From contig NZ_MCIF01000002.1 of the NCBI RefSeq assembly GCF_003268475.1, forward strand, positions 2,338,259-2,402,258: DNA of 64,000 bases. Direction: 5' to 3'. Shown here in pieces: positions 16,373-28,094 of this stretch. Source of the stretch: Thermogemmatispora tikiterensis. GTDB taxonomy: Bacteria; Chloroflexota; Ktedonobacteria; Ktedonobacterales; Ktedonobacteraceae. The translations under genes were made by a program, and so were the position numbers. The notes under the pieces are model-generated. The model was not told where the DNA came from. It saw only the letters and a list, made by a program, of their open reading frames with translations, and ran no database searches. The first letter of the stretch is position 1. Every line of letters starts with the position of its first letter.

Positions 16373-17739
16373 TGGAGGGAGAGCGTTCGCTGACCTACCA
16401 TACGGTGACCCTGGGGCCACTGACGCGCTCCGGTCTGGCTCAGGCGGAGATTGCTGACGAGCACGCGAGCGGGACAGGCGAGGCACCCATCAGTCGGCCC
16501 CGGGTCGTGGAGGTGCCCGCCGGTCTTCCGGGCGAGCGTGTGACGATCGCTATTGAGGAACCAGTACCGTCTGCCCGTCGGCGGCGTGCTCGCCGGCAGG
16601 CCCCCCCGCGCGTCTGGATCAGCGCTATTCACGAAGCCTCTCCTCTGCGGGTGCCCGCTCCGTGTCCGGTCTTCGGCACCTGTGGCGGCTGCCAGTTACA
16701 GCACATGCGCTACGATGCACAGCTGGCCTGGAAGCGCGAGGTGGTCGTGTCTTTGCTGTGCGAGGTTGGCGGCTTCGACGCCCTGGAGCTGCGCGAGATT
16801 GTGCGCGCGACAGAGCCATGCGATGTACCCTGGCACTATCGCAATCACATGCGCTTTTCGGTCAATCGCGAGGGTCAGCTCGGGTTGACTGCGCGCGGCA
16901 GCCATGGCGTGCTGCCGCTTAGCTCCTGCCCCATCGCCCATGAGCGGATCAATACTGTTCTGGGAGTATTGGCGCGCCACGTTAATCCGCGCCCCCAGGT
17001 TTTGGTACGCTGTGGTGCTGCCACAGGCCAGGTGCTCATGCAGCCAGCCCCAGCACCGGAGGTTGCTGAGGAGCTGAGCCAGGCCGGTATCGAAGTTCAC
17101 ACTCAGGCCATTGAGGAGCGCCTGGCGGGCGAGATCTTCCGCATTCGTCCCAGCTCGTTTTTCCAGACCAACACGGCCCAGGCAGAGAAGATGGCGCGCC
17201 TGGTCATCGAGGGTCTGCTCCAGGACAGGGCCGTTGTCAGCGTCGGCGCCTCTTCCCTCGGGCAGAGCCAGGCGTTGCCTAAGCCCGCCCTGTCCGAGCG
17301 CCGACCAGTCCTGGCCGACGCCTATTGTGGCGTGGGCACGTTCGCGCTGCTTTTGGCACGCTACGCCGCCAGAGTCTACGCCATCGAGGAGTCGCCAAGC
17401 GCTATTGAAGATGCTCAGTGGAACCTGCGTCAGGTCAGCAATGTTGAGATCCTGAAAGGTAAGGTAGAGCACCTCCTGCCCACGCTGGCCGGTCAGCTCG
17501 ATGGCCTGGTGCTTGATCCGCCGCGCGCCGGTTGTCAGGAGGTGGTTCTGGAGGCGCTGCTACAGCATCCAGTGACGAGGATCGTCTATGTCTCCTGTGA
17601 CCCATCGACGCTAGCCCGCGATTTGCAGGTCCTCTGTCGGCGTCAGACCACCTACCGGCTGCTCTCGGTCCAGCCGCTGGATATGTTCCCTCAGACCAGC
17701 CATATCGAATGCATTGCAATCCTGGAGAGACAGGCATGA
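16369..17739 (+). CDS. rlmD: TrmA/RlmD-family RNA (uracil-5-)-methyltransferase
   Basis: The 456-residue enzyme carries the iron-sulfur motif CPVFGTCGGCQLQH (about residues 98-111) near the N-terminus, followed by CPIAHERI. The SAM-binding fold has DAYCGVGTFALLLARYA (about 321-337), then LVLDPPRAG, and the nucleophile motif VYVSCDPSTLARD, in which Cys attacks uracil C6. Members methylate U747, U1939 or both in 23S rRNA, or U54 in tRNA; the exact site cannot be assigned here, so the symbol is provisional. About 50 residues between FRIRPSSFFQTNTAQAEK and DAYCGVG include a poorly conserved insert. The gene overlaps its upstream and downstream neighbours by four bases each, marking an operon. Confidence 0.85.
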   Translation: MMEGERSLTYHTVTLGPLTRSGLAQAEIADEHASGTGEAPISRPRVVEVPAGLPGERVTIAIEEPVPSARRRRARRQAPPRVWISAIHEASPLRVPAPCPVFGTCGGCQLQHMRYDAQLAWKREVVVSLLCEVGGFDALELREIVRATEPCDVPWHYRNHMRFSVNREGQLGLTARGSHGVLPLSSCPIAHERINTVLGVLARHVNPRPQVLVRCGAATGQVLMQPAPAPEVAEELSQAGIEVHTQAIEERLAGEIFRIRPSSFFQTNTAQAEKMARLVIEGLLQDRAVVSVGASSLGQSQALPKPALSERRPVLADAYCGVGTFALLLARYAARVYAIEESPSAIEDAQWNLRQVSNVEILKGKVEHLLPTLAGQLDGLVLDPPRAGCQEVVLEALLQHPVTRIVYVSCDPSTLARDLQVLCRRQTTYRLLSVQPLDMFPQTSHIECIAILERQA

Positions 17740-18494
17740 ACAACCAGAGAACCAGTGAAGGGAACGGGGGCAGCCAGCGGCTACCAGTCTTGTTGCTGGC
17801 ATCGGCTTCGCCACGCCGGCGCCAGTTGATAGCGCAGCTGGGCCTGCCTTTCAAGGTAACAGTGTCTCCTCTCGACGAAGAGTGGCTTGAGGCTCGCTAC
17901 GATGGCCCCGCTGAGGAGTTAGGGCGCTGGCTGGCTGAGCGTAAGGCAGAAGCCGCGCTGGCCTTGCCCGAGGCTGCCGACTGCCTCGTAGTGACCGCCG
18001 ATACCACAGTCATCCTCGATGGAATCTCCCAGGGGAAGCCTCGCGACGCTGCACACGCCCGAGCTATCTTGCGCCGGCTGCGCGGACGCTGGCACCAGGT
18101 CATTACAGGGGTGGCCGTTGCCTTTCCCATGAGAGGAGACGAGGCCAGCGCGCCAGCTGCTTACAAGGGCCAGAAGCCGGCCCTGATCAGGAGCAGCCGG
18201 TGTGTGACGCCGGTCTTGATGCGCTCCTACAGCGACGAGGAGATCGAGGCCTATATTGCCAGCGGCGACCCGCTCGATAAGGCTGGCGCCTATGGCATTC
18301 AGAACCCCAACTTTCAGCTGCCCGAACGCATCGCCGGCTGCTACCTCAACGTGGTGGGCTTCCCACTCTGCACTCTGAGCGCACTCCTGGAGGCAGGCGG
18401 CTTCACTCTGCCAGCGCCAGTGCAGCCTTCGCCAGGCAGCTTCTGCCCCTGGTCGAAGCACTGCCTGCCGCCAGCAAGGAAGAGTATGATATAA
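17736..18494 (+). CDS. maf: Maf-family nucleoside triphosphate pyrophosphatase
   Basis: A 252-residue Maf/YhdE-like house-cleaning enzyme that hydrolyses non-canonical or pyrimidine nucleoside triphosphates. LLLASASPRRRQLI is the family signature (SxSPRR), VVTADTTVILDG supplies the catalytic Asp, and IASGDPLDKAGAYGIQ is the C-terminal motif. ERKAEAAL and GKPRDAAHARAIL are also typical. ATG 17736 overlaps the rlmD stop by four bases and has GGAG upstream; an in-frame ATG at 17709 lies inside rlmD and is less likely. The last 45 residues or so are Pro/Ser-rich and not conserved. Confidence 0.87.
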   Translation: MNNQRTSEGNGGSQRLPVLLLASASPRRRQLIAQLGLPFKVTVSPLDEEWLEARYDGPAEELGRWLAERKAEAALALPEAADCLVVTADTTVILDGISQGKPRDAAHARAILRRLRGRWHQVITGVAVAFPMRGDEASAPAAYKGQKPALIRSSRCVTPVLMRSYSDEEIEAYIASGDPLDKAGAYGIQNPNFQLPERIAGCYLNVVGFPLCTLSALLEAGGFTLPAPVQPSPGSFCPWSKHCLPPARKSMI

Positions 18495-18495
18495 T
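18487..18495 (+). promoter_or_regulatory. Extended -10 promoter for mscS
   Basis: TGATATAAT is a perfect extended -10 that overlaps the maf stop codon; RNA would start near 18502, giving a leader of about 60 bases to mscS. Confidence 0.5.
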
Positions 18496-18562
18496 TTGCG
18501 ACGAAGTAATACACAACACACGCTCTTTTCAAGGAAGGTAAAGAGCCGGACGCGGGTTTGCA

Positions 18563-19603
18563 ATGGGAATCCAGGTGCAACAGCTTATTTACTCGATCCT
18601 GACTCTCCTCATTACGGGAGCAGCGGGCTTTTTTTTACGTCGCTTGCTGGTTGGGCGCCTGCGCCAGACTGTGCTGGATGACTGGCTGGTCGAGACCCTG
18701 GGCGTGATGGTCATTTTGCTGCTGCTTGCCCTTGGGATAGTGGTGGTTATCAGCATCTGGAGCATTAGCAATTTGCAGCAGCTGTGGCATAACTTCGCCG
18801 GCAATCTGGCCATCGAGAAGCTGGCCAACTATATGGGCGATGTCTGGACCGTTATTCTGAGCGCCTTCATTCTGGTGCTCGGCATCGGCGTCGGACGCAC
18901 GGTGAGCAAGATCATCATCCGCAACCTGGCGGAGAACCGCATCGATATTAACATGCGGACGCTGATCGGGCGCATGCTGAGTTTTGTGGTGCTGGGCATC
19001 GCCATCTTCTGGATTCTCGCCCTCTGGCACCTCTCGATCGAGACGCCCCTGGCGATTTTAGGCACCATCACGGTGGCCTTTACTTTTGCAATCCAGGATA
19101 TTCTCAAGGATCTCGTGGCGGGCTTCTACATTCTGATCGAGCGCCCTTTCCACATTGGAGATGAGATCAGCATCGAGGGAGGAACCGCCGGTATTCTGAC
19201 CGGGCGCGTCGAAGACGTGCAGCTGCGCGCGACAAAGGTGCGCCTGGTCAGTGGCGAGGAAGTGACGATTCCAAATACACGGATTTTCAGTACCACGGTT
19301 ATCAACAATACTTTCTATGGCGAGCGCCGCGTGACGCTGACGATAACGCTGCCCCAGGAGCAGTATGATCGCGAGCAGACGCCCGCGCGGATTCTGGGCA
19401 TTCTGCGCGAAATTGAGGAAATTATCCCCAAACCGGAGCCAGTGGTCACCATTAGTGGCTATACGCGCGAGGCAGTGACTCTGACGGTGCGCTTCTGGAT
19501 CGTCCACGGCCAGAGCGGCGTGATCGCTGACGCCCTGCACGCCCTGCGCAATGCCTTCGCCGAGGCCGAGCTGACAGTCAAGGAGTCCGCCGGAGCCATT
19601 TAG
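18563..19603 (+). CDS. mscS: MscS-family mechanosensitive channel
   Basis: A 346-residue inner-membrane channel that opens under membrane tension to release solutes. Four or so hydrophobic helices lie at about 5-27, 40-65, 85-110 and 130-150, followed by the pore-lining helix region ILGTITVAFTFAIQDILKDLVAGFYIL (broadly conserved A/G packing, residues about 168-194). The cytoplasmic beta domain follows, with ERPFHIGDEISIEG, GRVEDVQLRATKVR and IPNTRIFSTTVINN, all hallmarks of MscS. A strong extended -10 box overlaps the end of maf, so it probably has its own promoter. Symbol names the family. Confidence 0.9.
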   Translation: MGIQVQQLIYSILTLLITGAAGFFLRRLLVGRLRQTVLDDWLVETLGVMVILLLLALGIVVVISIWSISNLQQLWHNFAGNLAIEKLANYMGDVWTVILSAFILVLGIGVGRTVSKIIIRNLAENRIDINMRTLIGRMLSFVVLGIAIFWILALWHLSIETPLAILGTITVAFTFAIQDILKDLVAGFYILIERPFHIGDEISIEGGTAGILTGRVEDVQLRATKVRLVSGEEVTIPNTRIFSTTVINNTFYGERRVTLTITLPQEQYDREQTPARILGILREIEEIIPKPEPVVTISGYTREAVTLTVRFWIVHGQSGVIADALHALRNAFAEAELTVKESAGAI

Positions 19604-19662
19604 CAGCTCAGCCGGGTGGACGCGCCGCCTACAATTGTTGCTGAGAGGAGTTGTTTTCGCCT

Positions 19663-20361
19663 ATGGGTATGGGAGAGACGCAAGCTGTGAGGCGCATCGG
19701 CCTGCTGGGAGGGACCTTTGACCCGATTCACTACGGGCATCTGGTGATTGCTGAGGAGGTGCGGGCGACGCTGGCACTCAGCGAGGTGGTGTTTATCCCC
19801 GCTGGCCAGCCACCCCATAAGCCGGGCCGCCCGGTAACGCCGGCGCAGCATCGCCTCGCTATGCTGCAATTGGCCATTGCGTCGAATCCCGCTTTCTCTC
19901 TCTGCGAGATCGAGATCGAGCGACCAGGTCCCTCCTATACAGTGGATACGCTGCGCTTGCTGCGTCAGCGTTGGGGATCACAAGCCTATCTGGCCTTCAT
20001 CCTGGGCGCCGATAGCCTGGCGGAGTTCACCAGTTGGTACAACGCTGCCGGCGTTCTGGCGCAGCTTGATTGCTTGGTGGCGGTAGGCCGCCCAGGTTAT
20101 CGCCCACCCCAGGAGCTGGTCACCGCTCTGGAAGAGCGCCTGCCAGGCATAGGCGAGCGGCTCCGCGTGGTCAACGCGCCCTATCTCTCTATCTCGGCAA
20201 GCGATCTGCGTCGGCGCGTGGCGGAGGGGCGCCCAATCAAGTATCAAACACCGGAGAGTGTCGAGGCGTATATTGCACAGCACCAGCTCTATCGTGAGCC
20301 GATGCCACGTGAACCAGCAGAGGGGAGGTCCAGCTATGTCCAGGATGCCCATGCATCTTGA
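19663..20361 (+). CDS. nadD: Nicotinate-nucleotide adenylyltransferase
   Basis: A 232-residue nucleotidyltransferase that converts nicotinate mononucleotide plus ATP to deamido-NAD. RIGLLGGTFDPIHYGHL (GGTFDPxHxGH, near residue 10) is the diagnostic motif, followed by FIPAGQPPHK, GPSYTVDTLR, FILGADSLAEFTSWY and the C-terminal ISASDLRRRVAEGRPIKY (ISST-type motif). ATG 19663 lies 12 bases after GAGAGGAG (19643-19650); the in-frame TTG at 19651 abuts that site and is unlikely. The next gene starts inside its 3' end. Confidence 0.93.
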   Translation: MGMGETQAVRRIGLLGGTFDPIHYGHLVIAEEVRATLALSEVVFIPAGQPPHKPGRPVTPAQHRLAMLQLAIASNPAFSLCEIEIERPGPSYTVDTLRLLRQRWGSQAYLAFILGADSLAEFTSWYNAAGVLAQLDCLVAVGRPGYRPPQELVTALEERLPGIGERLRVVNAPYLSISASDLRRRVAEGRPIKYQTPESVEAYIAQHQLYREPMPREPAEGRSSYVQDAHAS

Positions 20362-20578
20362 GCTTGGGGACCGCTTGCGCCTGCGTAAGCCGCATCCGTG
20401 CGGTGGGTCGACCTGGCAGGTAGTGCGCTTGGGCGCCGATATCGGCCTGCGCTGCGAGACGTGTGGACGGCGCGTGCTGCTGCCTCGCTCAGAGGTGGAG
20501 CGGCGCACCAAGGAACGGTTGCCACCCGTGACTCCGCCGGATGACGACCCGCACGCGCCTTCGACGTTCCAGCCCTGA
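20336..20578 (+). CDS. DUF951 small zinc-ribbon-like protein
   Basis: An 80-residue protein. The core has HPCGGSTWQVVRLGADIGL followed by CETCGRRVLLPRSEVE, the layout of the DUF951 family (conserved HPCG, GADI, C-x-x-C-G, R). The Cys residues probably bind a metal. Function unknown; in Firmicutes and Chloroflexota it sits with housekeeping genes. ATG 20336 follows GGGGAGG by eight bases and overlaps nadD by 26 bases, so expression is likely coupled. Confidence 0.8.
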   Translation: MSRMPMHLELGDRLRLRKPHPCGGSTWQVVRLGADIGLRCETCGRRVLLPRSEVERRTKERLPPVTPPDDDPHAPSTFQP

Positions 20579-20766
20579 CCGACAGAGCGAGGGCCAGTAC
20601 ACACACGAACAGGAAGAGGCAGGCGAGCGGGAAAGGCTCCAGCTCAGGCCGCTGTCCAAGCTGGAGCCACCGCCAGGCGGGTCCCCAGGTGGTCATGGCT
20701 CTCTGTGCCTGGTCGTGATCGCTGCTCTGTGTTCACTTCGAAGCTAGCACATTTGGGAGAGATGCT

Positions 20767-22206
20767 ATGGATGTTGCCAGGTCCAAGCAAGGGGGAGGCT
20801 TCAAGACACTTCTCAGGAAGAAGAACTTCGTCTACCTCTGGCTCGCTCAGTTGATCTCGATGACCATCCTCAACGCCTCCAATTACGCCATCATGGTCCT
20901 TGTTGAGGAGGTCACGGGGTCGACGACGCTGGTGGGCGTGGCGATTATCAGCTTCAGCTTGCCCGCTTTGCTCTTCAGCGCCCCCGCTGGCGTTTTCGTC
21001 GATCGCTTGGACAAACGGCTCATTCTGTGGGGCAGTAACTGCCTGCGCGCTATTGCAAGTTTCGGTTTCGTGATCTCACTGCTGATCGATGCCAGACAGC
21101 TCGTCCCTGCCTACTTGCTGACCTTCCTGATTTCGAGTATCGGTCAGTTCTTTACGCCAGCCGAGAGTTCGACGATCCCTCTGCTGGTCGATGAGGATGA
21201 GCTGATGCCCGCCCTGGCGCTTTTCAATATCACGTTTATGACATCGATGGCCCTGGGGATGATTATTTTCGCCCCGCTGGTGCTGAGCCTGCTCCCCACT
21301 TTCCAGCTCTTTTCACTGACAGTGCAGCCAGTGGAGACACTCTATTTCTTGATCGGACTGCTCTACCTGGTCTGTGCGGGCCTGATCTTGCTGATCCCCC
21401 CCCGCGCTTTCGAGCAGCATGCTCCGCGTCGCCCTGTTGCTTCCGGCGAGGACCTGGCTACACAGTCGCTGAGCCTATTCGGCAATATCGGCAGCGAAAT
21501 GCGCCAGGGCTGGCTCTTCATTCGACAGAATAAGCCGCTGCTGCTGGCGGTGGTCCAGCTGTCATTCGCCGGTATCTTGCTGGCTCTGGTGGCTGAGCTG
21601 GCTACAGCTCTGGTGACGCGGCTCTTTCTGTTGCCTGCCGATACTCTGGCCTTTGTCTTTGCTCCCGCCGGCATCGGCCTGGTGCTGGGGTCGCTCTTTA
21701 TGCCGCGCATTACGCGCCGCCTGGGCATTTCCCGCTCAATTTTCCTGGGTTGTCTGGGATTTGCTCTGATCATTCTGCTCTTGCCACTCCTGACGGTCAT
21801 TGCCCGCAGTCTGCAGCCGGTGGGCTGGAATACCCATCCGCTCTTCCTGGGCAGCGCCGCGCTGATTATGTTCCTGGGTGGCATTGCCCTGGATTGTATT
21901 AATATCCCCGCTCAGACACGCGTCCAGGAGGAGACCCCCGAGTGGATTAAGGGCCGTGTGCTGGCACTGCAGTTGATGCTCTATAACGCCGGTACAATCC
22001 CAGTGATTCTGCTGACAGGCGCGGCAGCTGATCTGCTCGGTATCGACCGCGTAATCTATTTGTTGTCTCTGGCTATCCTGCTCTTCGCTCTCTGGGGCTT
22101 CTTCTATGAGCGCCGCCATCCTCCTGCCGTTTGCTTGCAGGAGGAGCCAGAGGAAGAATATGGGCACGAGGAGTTTGAGACGGAAGCCGATGAGATAAGT
22201 CGCTGA
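20767..22206 (+). CDS. MFS transporter
   Basis: A 479-residue major facilitator with about twelve membrane helices. It opens FVYLWLAQLISMTILNASNY; the loop 2-3 motif is GVFVDRLDKRLILWGSN (a variant of the MFS G-x-x-x-D-R-x-G-R signature, residues about 77-93). A cytoplasmic loop at about 212-235 splits the halves, and the last 30 residues are acidic (Glu-rich). This layout resembles EntS/MFS_3-type exporters of drugs or siderophores; the substrate is unknown. GGGAGAG precedes the ATG. The 188-bp gap upstream holds no gene. Confidence 0.82.
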   Translation: MDVARSKQGGGFKTLLRKKNFVYLWLAQLISMTILNASNYAIMVLVEEVTGSTTLVGVAIISFSLPALLFSAPAGVFVDRLDKRLILWGSNCLRAIASFGFVISLLIDARQLVPAYLLTFLISSIGQFFTPAESSTIPLLVDEDELMPALALFNITFMTSMALGMIIFAPLVLSLLPTFQLFSLTVQPVETLYFLIGLLYLVCAGLILLIPPRAFEQHAPRRPVASGEDLATQSLSLFGNIGSEMRQGWLFIRQNKPLLLAVVQLSFAGILLALVAELATALVTRLFLLPADTLAFVFAPAGIGLVLGSLFMPRITRRLGISRSIFLGCLGFALIILLLPLLTVIARSLQPVGWNTHPLFLGSAALIMFLGGIALDCINIPAQTRVQEETPEWIKGRVLALQLMLYNAGTIPVILLTGAAADLLGIDRVIYLLSLAILLFALWGFFYERRHPPAVCLQEEPEEEYGHEEFETEADEISR

Positions 22207-22227
22207 TTCCTGAAGAACGTGACCCTA

Positions 22228-22257
22228 TTGACGCTCGTCCAGACCCTTCTCTACAAT
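22228..22257 (+). promoter_or_regulatory. Sigma-70-type promoter of the M50-like gene
   Basis: TTGACG (22228-22233), 18-bp spacer, TACAAT (22252-22257). Predicted RNA start about 22264, which argues against a GTG start at 22271. Confidence 0.7.
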
Positions 22258-22309
22258 AGAGATAAGATGAGTGGCCGTCGCGCTGTCGACCGTCGCTGAG
22301 GCTATGCTC

Positions 22310-23110
22310 ATGGACCCTGCCCTGACTGCTCAGATCAAGCCCTATGAACCCTGGCTGTTGATTAGCGGAGTTTTTGTGCTCTTTATCCTGCGCCGCCTGA
22401 CCTGCCGTGCTCTGCGCCATCGCGTCGATCGCATCGGCTACCGTTTGTTCGGTGAGCGGGGCCTGCTGATCTGGTTCTGGATGAACGCCCCCGGCGTCAT
22501 CTTGCATGAACTCTGCCATGCCTGCGTGGTCCTGCTCTTCCGTCCTTTCGGCTTCCGCATCACCAAGATCACGCTCTTCCGCATCAAACCACTGGTGCAA
22601 GAAAGACCGTACGGTATGCTGCAGCGCGGTATGCCCCAGGCTCTGCAGCTGGGTGAAGTGCAATATGTGCGCCCTCCCGGGCGCCTGGTCAGCCATATCG
22701 GCGACGGCTTGAGCGCTGTCGCCCCTCTCATCGGGGGGATTGGGGCGATCATCTTCCTCTACTGGGTGGCCACCGGCTACAATATCTGGGAGGTGCGCCT
22801 GCAGCTGATCCGGCCAGGTTGGCCCTGGTGGACACTCCTCTTCGCCCCCTACTTGATCTTGACTATTACTGCCGAGCTTTGGCCCAGCTCCCAGGACTGG
22901 CGCGGCGCTCGCTGGCTCTTGACGGGCCTCTTGCTTCTGGCCGGGATTGCCCTGGCGACGCTCTGGTACACGCATGTGCTCGTCTTCAATGAGGCTCTCT
23001 TGCAGGGAGTGGCCTCGGTGGCTCTCCACATCGATTTTGCTTTGCTGGCACTGCTGATCCTCGATCTGGCTATCTTTATTGTGGCCGATCTCCTCAACCG
23101 GTTGCTGTGA
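22310..23110 (+). CDS. M50-like integral membrane zinc protease candidate
   Basis: The 266-residue protein has one membrane helix near the N-terminus, then the motif VILHELCHACVV (HExxH, about residues 64-75) at the start of a hydrophobic segment, an arrangement of membrane-embedded metalloproteases of the M50 (site-2 protease) type. Three or four further hydrophobic helices follow (one after GRLVSHIGDGLSAVAPLIGG and a C-terminal group). The third metal ligand is not certain: a candidate is the Asp in SHIGDG, so catalytic activity is inferred. ATG 22310, eight bases after GAGG, is chosen because the promoter places the RNA start at about 22264; ATG 22304 or GTG 22271 are alternatives. Confidence 0.6.
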   Translation: MDPALTAQIKPYEPWLLISGVFVLFILRRLTCRALRHRVDRIGYRLFGERGLLIWFWMNAPGVILHELCHACVVLLFRPFGFRITKITLFRIKPLVQERPYGMLQRGMPQALQLGEVQYVRPPGRLVSHIGDGLSAVAPLIGGIGAIIFLYWVATGYNIWEVRLQLIRPGWPWWTLLFAPYLILTITAELWPSSQDWRGARWLLTGLLLLAGIALATLWYTHVLVFNEALLQGVASVALHIDFALLALLILDLAIFIVADLLNRLL

Positions 23111-23118
23111 CCATCCCA

Positions 23119-23160
23119 CCTCTTGCTCGACGCGGCTGCCCCACACCCGAGAGCAAGAGG
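23119..23160. terminator. Inverted repeat between convergent genes
   Basis: Perfect 10-bp arms CCTCTTGCTC (23119-23128) and GAGCAAGAGG (23151-23160) with a 22-base loop, lying between the M50-like gene and the mutL stop. Probably a bidirectional stop for transcription, although no T-run follows. Confidence 0.45.
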
Positions 23161-23238
23161 TCGTTACCACCAGGGGCAGTCCCAGCCTCCTCCCTCTATC
23201 CCCCGGACTGACTCCGCTTCGGCAGCCGGCTGCCAATG

Positions 23239-25046
23239 TTACCATTCAAACTTTTCGCTGAGGAAGGCGCGACTATAGTGCAGCAGCACCGGGCTGCCAT
23301 GTGGGCAGACGGCTGGTGCTGCAGTCTGGGCCAGGCGATGCAAGAGATCTTGTTGTTCACCCTGGCTCAAGATGCGCCCCCGGCGCAGGGCCGAGCGGCA
23401 GGCCAGCCCAATCAGCAGGTGATCTTTCCAGTCTTCGCTCTCTTCAAGAGCGATCTCCACCAGCTCGCGCAGATGGGCCGCCAGTTGCTCGCTATCGCCG
23501 ATTCCTTCGGGAACGGAACGCACAAGGAAGCTGCGCCCTCCGAAGTGCTCGCAATCCAGTCCCAGACTGGCCAGGATCGGCAGGCGCTGCTCCAGCAGCT
23601 CCGCCTGCCAGCCCTTCAACTCCAACACCACCGGTTCAAGCAGGAGATGCGCCGCCAGGTTCTCTGCTCCCTCGCTGCCAGCGCCAGCGCTCCGGCTGCG
23701 CAGATACTCATAAAGGATACGCTCATGAGCACGGTGCTGGTCGATCAGATAGAGGCTCCCGTCAGGGGCTTCGGCCAGAATGACCGCTTGCTGCAACTGG
23801 GCCAGGGGACGCAGAGCCGCCAGCACCCCGGCAGGTGTCGGAAGACTGCCTTCGCTGCGATAGTGCTCGCCTGCCTCCAGGACGCGCAGACCTCGCCGAC
23901 GCGGGCCCGGCAAGCGCGGCTGATAGACGCTGGGCGGGCCTGGCCAGGTGCTTTCGGCGGGCAGGGCCGGGCTGCGTTCGAGTACCGCTCGAACGCTCCG
24001 GGTCAGTAGCGTTGCCAGCTCACGCTCACGCCTCAGACGGACCTCTGTTTTGGCCGGGTGGACATTGGCATCGACCTCCTGGGCTGGCAACTGCAGATGA
24101 AGCACCAGCAGGGGATGGCGTCCTTTGGCCAGGAGCGGGCGATAGCCGGCTTCCAGAGCCTCTTGCAGAGCGCGCACCTGTACGGGCCGTCCATTGATGA
24201 AGAGCATCACATGCTGTCGATTGGGTTGGGCCAGGACACGGTTGCCTACGTAGCCAAAGATCCTGATCCCCTCCTCATCTGTCACTTCGATGGGGATGAG
24301 CAGCTCAGCAAGCGGCAGGCGATAGAGCTCGGCCAGGGCGATAGCCAGGTCACCACTGCCACTGGTTTGTAGTAGGGATTGCTCTTCGATGCTCAGGTTA
24401 AAGCGCACGGAGGGATAGCCGGCAGCGTAGCGATAGAGGAGCTGCAGGATCTGGCCGGCCTCGCTACGGGCGCTACGCATGAATTTGAGACGTGCTGGCA
24501 CATTATAGAAGAGTTCGCGTACGGTGACGGTTGTGCCGTGCGGACGCGCTCGATGGCCGCGCTGGACAAGTTCCCCACCGCGCACGGTAATCCAGGCCGC
24601 CGGCTCCTCCTGGCCACGTTTCTCGCTCTCAATGGGCCGACTGAGCAAAGTCAGCTCGGAGACGGCTGCAATACTGGCCAGCGCCTCCCCCCGGAAGCCC
24701 AGGGTTTGTAGATGCTCTAAATCCTCGACACGCACGATCTTACTGGTAGAGTGACGCGCGCAGGCCCGCTCCAGGTCTTCTTCAGGAATCCCCTGGCCGT
24801 CGTCGCTGACGCGAATGAGGCGCAGACCCCCGTCACGGATCTCAACGCGGATGTCATGGGCGCCGGCGTCAAGGGCATTCTCCACCAGCTCTTTGACTAC
24901 TGAGGCGGGGCGCTCGATGACCTCGCCAGCAGCAATACGTTCCGCTACCTCCGCTGGCAACTGGCGAATGGGTAGGCGCGGCGGGAGCGATATAGGTACA
25001 GATGGAGCCTGGTGAGTCGGATCTGGCATGAATGGGTCCGGACGAC

Positions 25047-25050
<4 letters not shown>
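23239..25050 (-). CDS. mutL: DNA mismatch repair protein MutL
   Basis: A 603-residue GHKL ATPase. The N-terminal motifs are IAAGEVIERPASVVKEL (E56 metal/ATP), NALDAGA, DDGQGI, TLGFRGEALASI and GTTVTV. The C-terminal dimer domain has IDQHRAHERILYE (437-448), which fits the metal-dependent endonuclease motif DQHA-x2-E-x4-E except for Arg at position 440, and ACRSALR (550-556) and CPHGSP (582-587), the other metal-site motifs. It therefore probably nicks DNA itself, as in bacteria without MutH. The start overlaps the mutS stop by four bases. Both genes share the promoter upstream of mutS. Confidence 0.95.
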
Positions 25051-27836
<2,786 letters not shown>

Positions 27837-27860
27837 AGCAGATCTCGACCGAACGCCTGT

Positions 27861-27889
27861 ACTATAGCCTATTCCAGTGCGATTGTCAA
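27861..27889 (-). promoter_or_regulatory. Consensus promoter of mutS-mutL
   Basis: On the minus strand TTGACA (27889-27884), a 17-bp spacer and TATAGT (27866-27861). RNA should start near 27854, about 18 bases before the mutS ATG. Confidence 0.8.
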
Positions 27890-27974
27890 AACCCGGTAGC
27901 CCGAATGCGGAGCGGTCGGCACCTGGGCAGACAAAAGGCAACGCGCTCGTGGCAAGCACCTGCAGCACAGCAGC

Positions 27975-28017
27975 AGGGGAGGCGTTCCTCTCGACCGTTG
28001 CCGGAGGCGCCTCCCCT
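27975..28017. terminator. GC-rich inverted repeat downstream of the GNAT gene region
   Basis: Arms AGGGGAGGCG (27975-27984) and CGCCTCCCCT (28008-28017) pair perfectly; inside the right arm lies a 12-bp palindrome GGAGGCGCCTCC (28003-28014). It lies downstream of the minus-strand acetyltransferase and upstream of the mutS promoter, so it may separate the two transcripts. No T-run. Confidence 0.35.
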
Positions 28018-28094
28018 GTCCGTCCATGCCTGGCATGACAGAAGCTTTTTCGCTGTTTGTGCCAGGCGCTGGCGCTTAGGCGACGCTATGCTGC

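Noticed and set aside
27837..27968. 44-residue N-terminal extension of MutS
   Set aside because: It includes the consensus promoter and does not resemble MutS.
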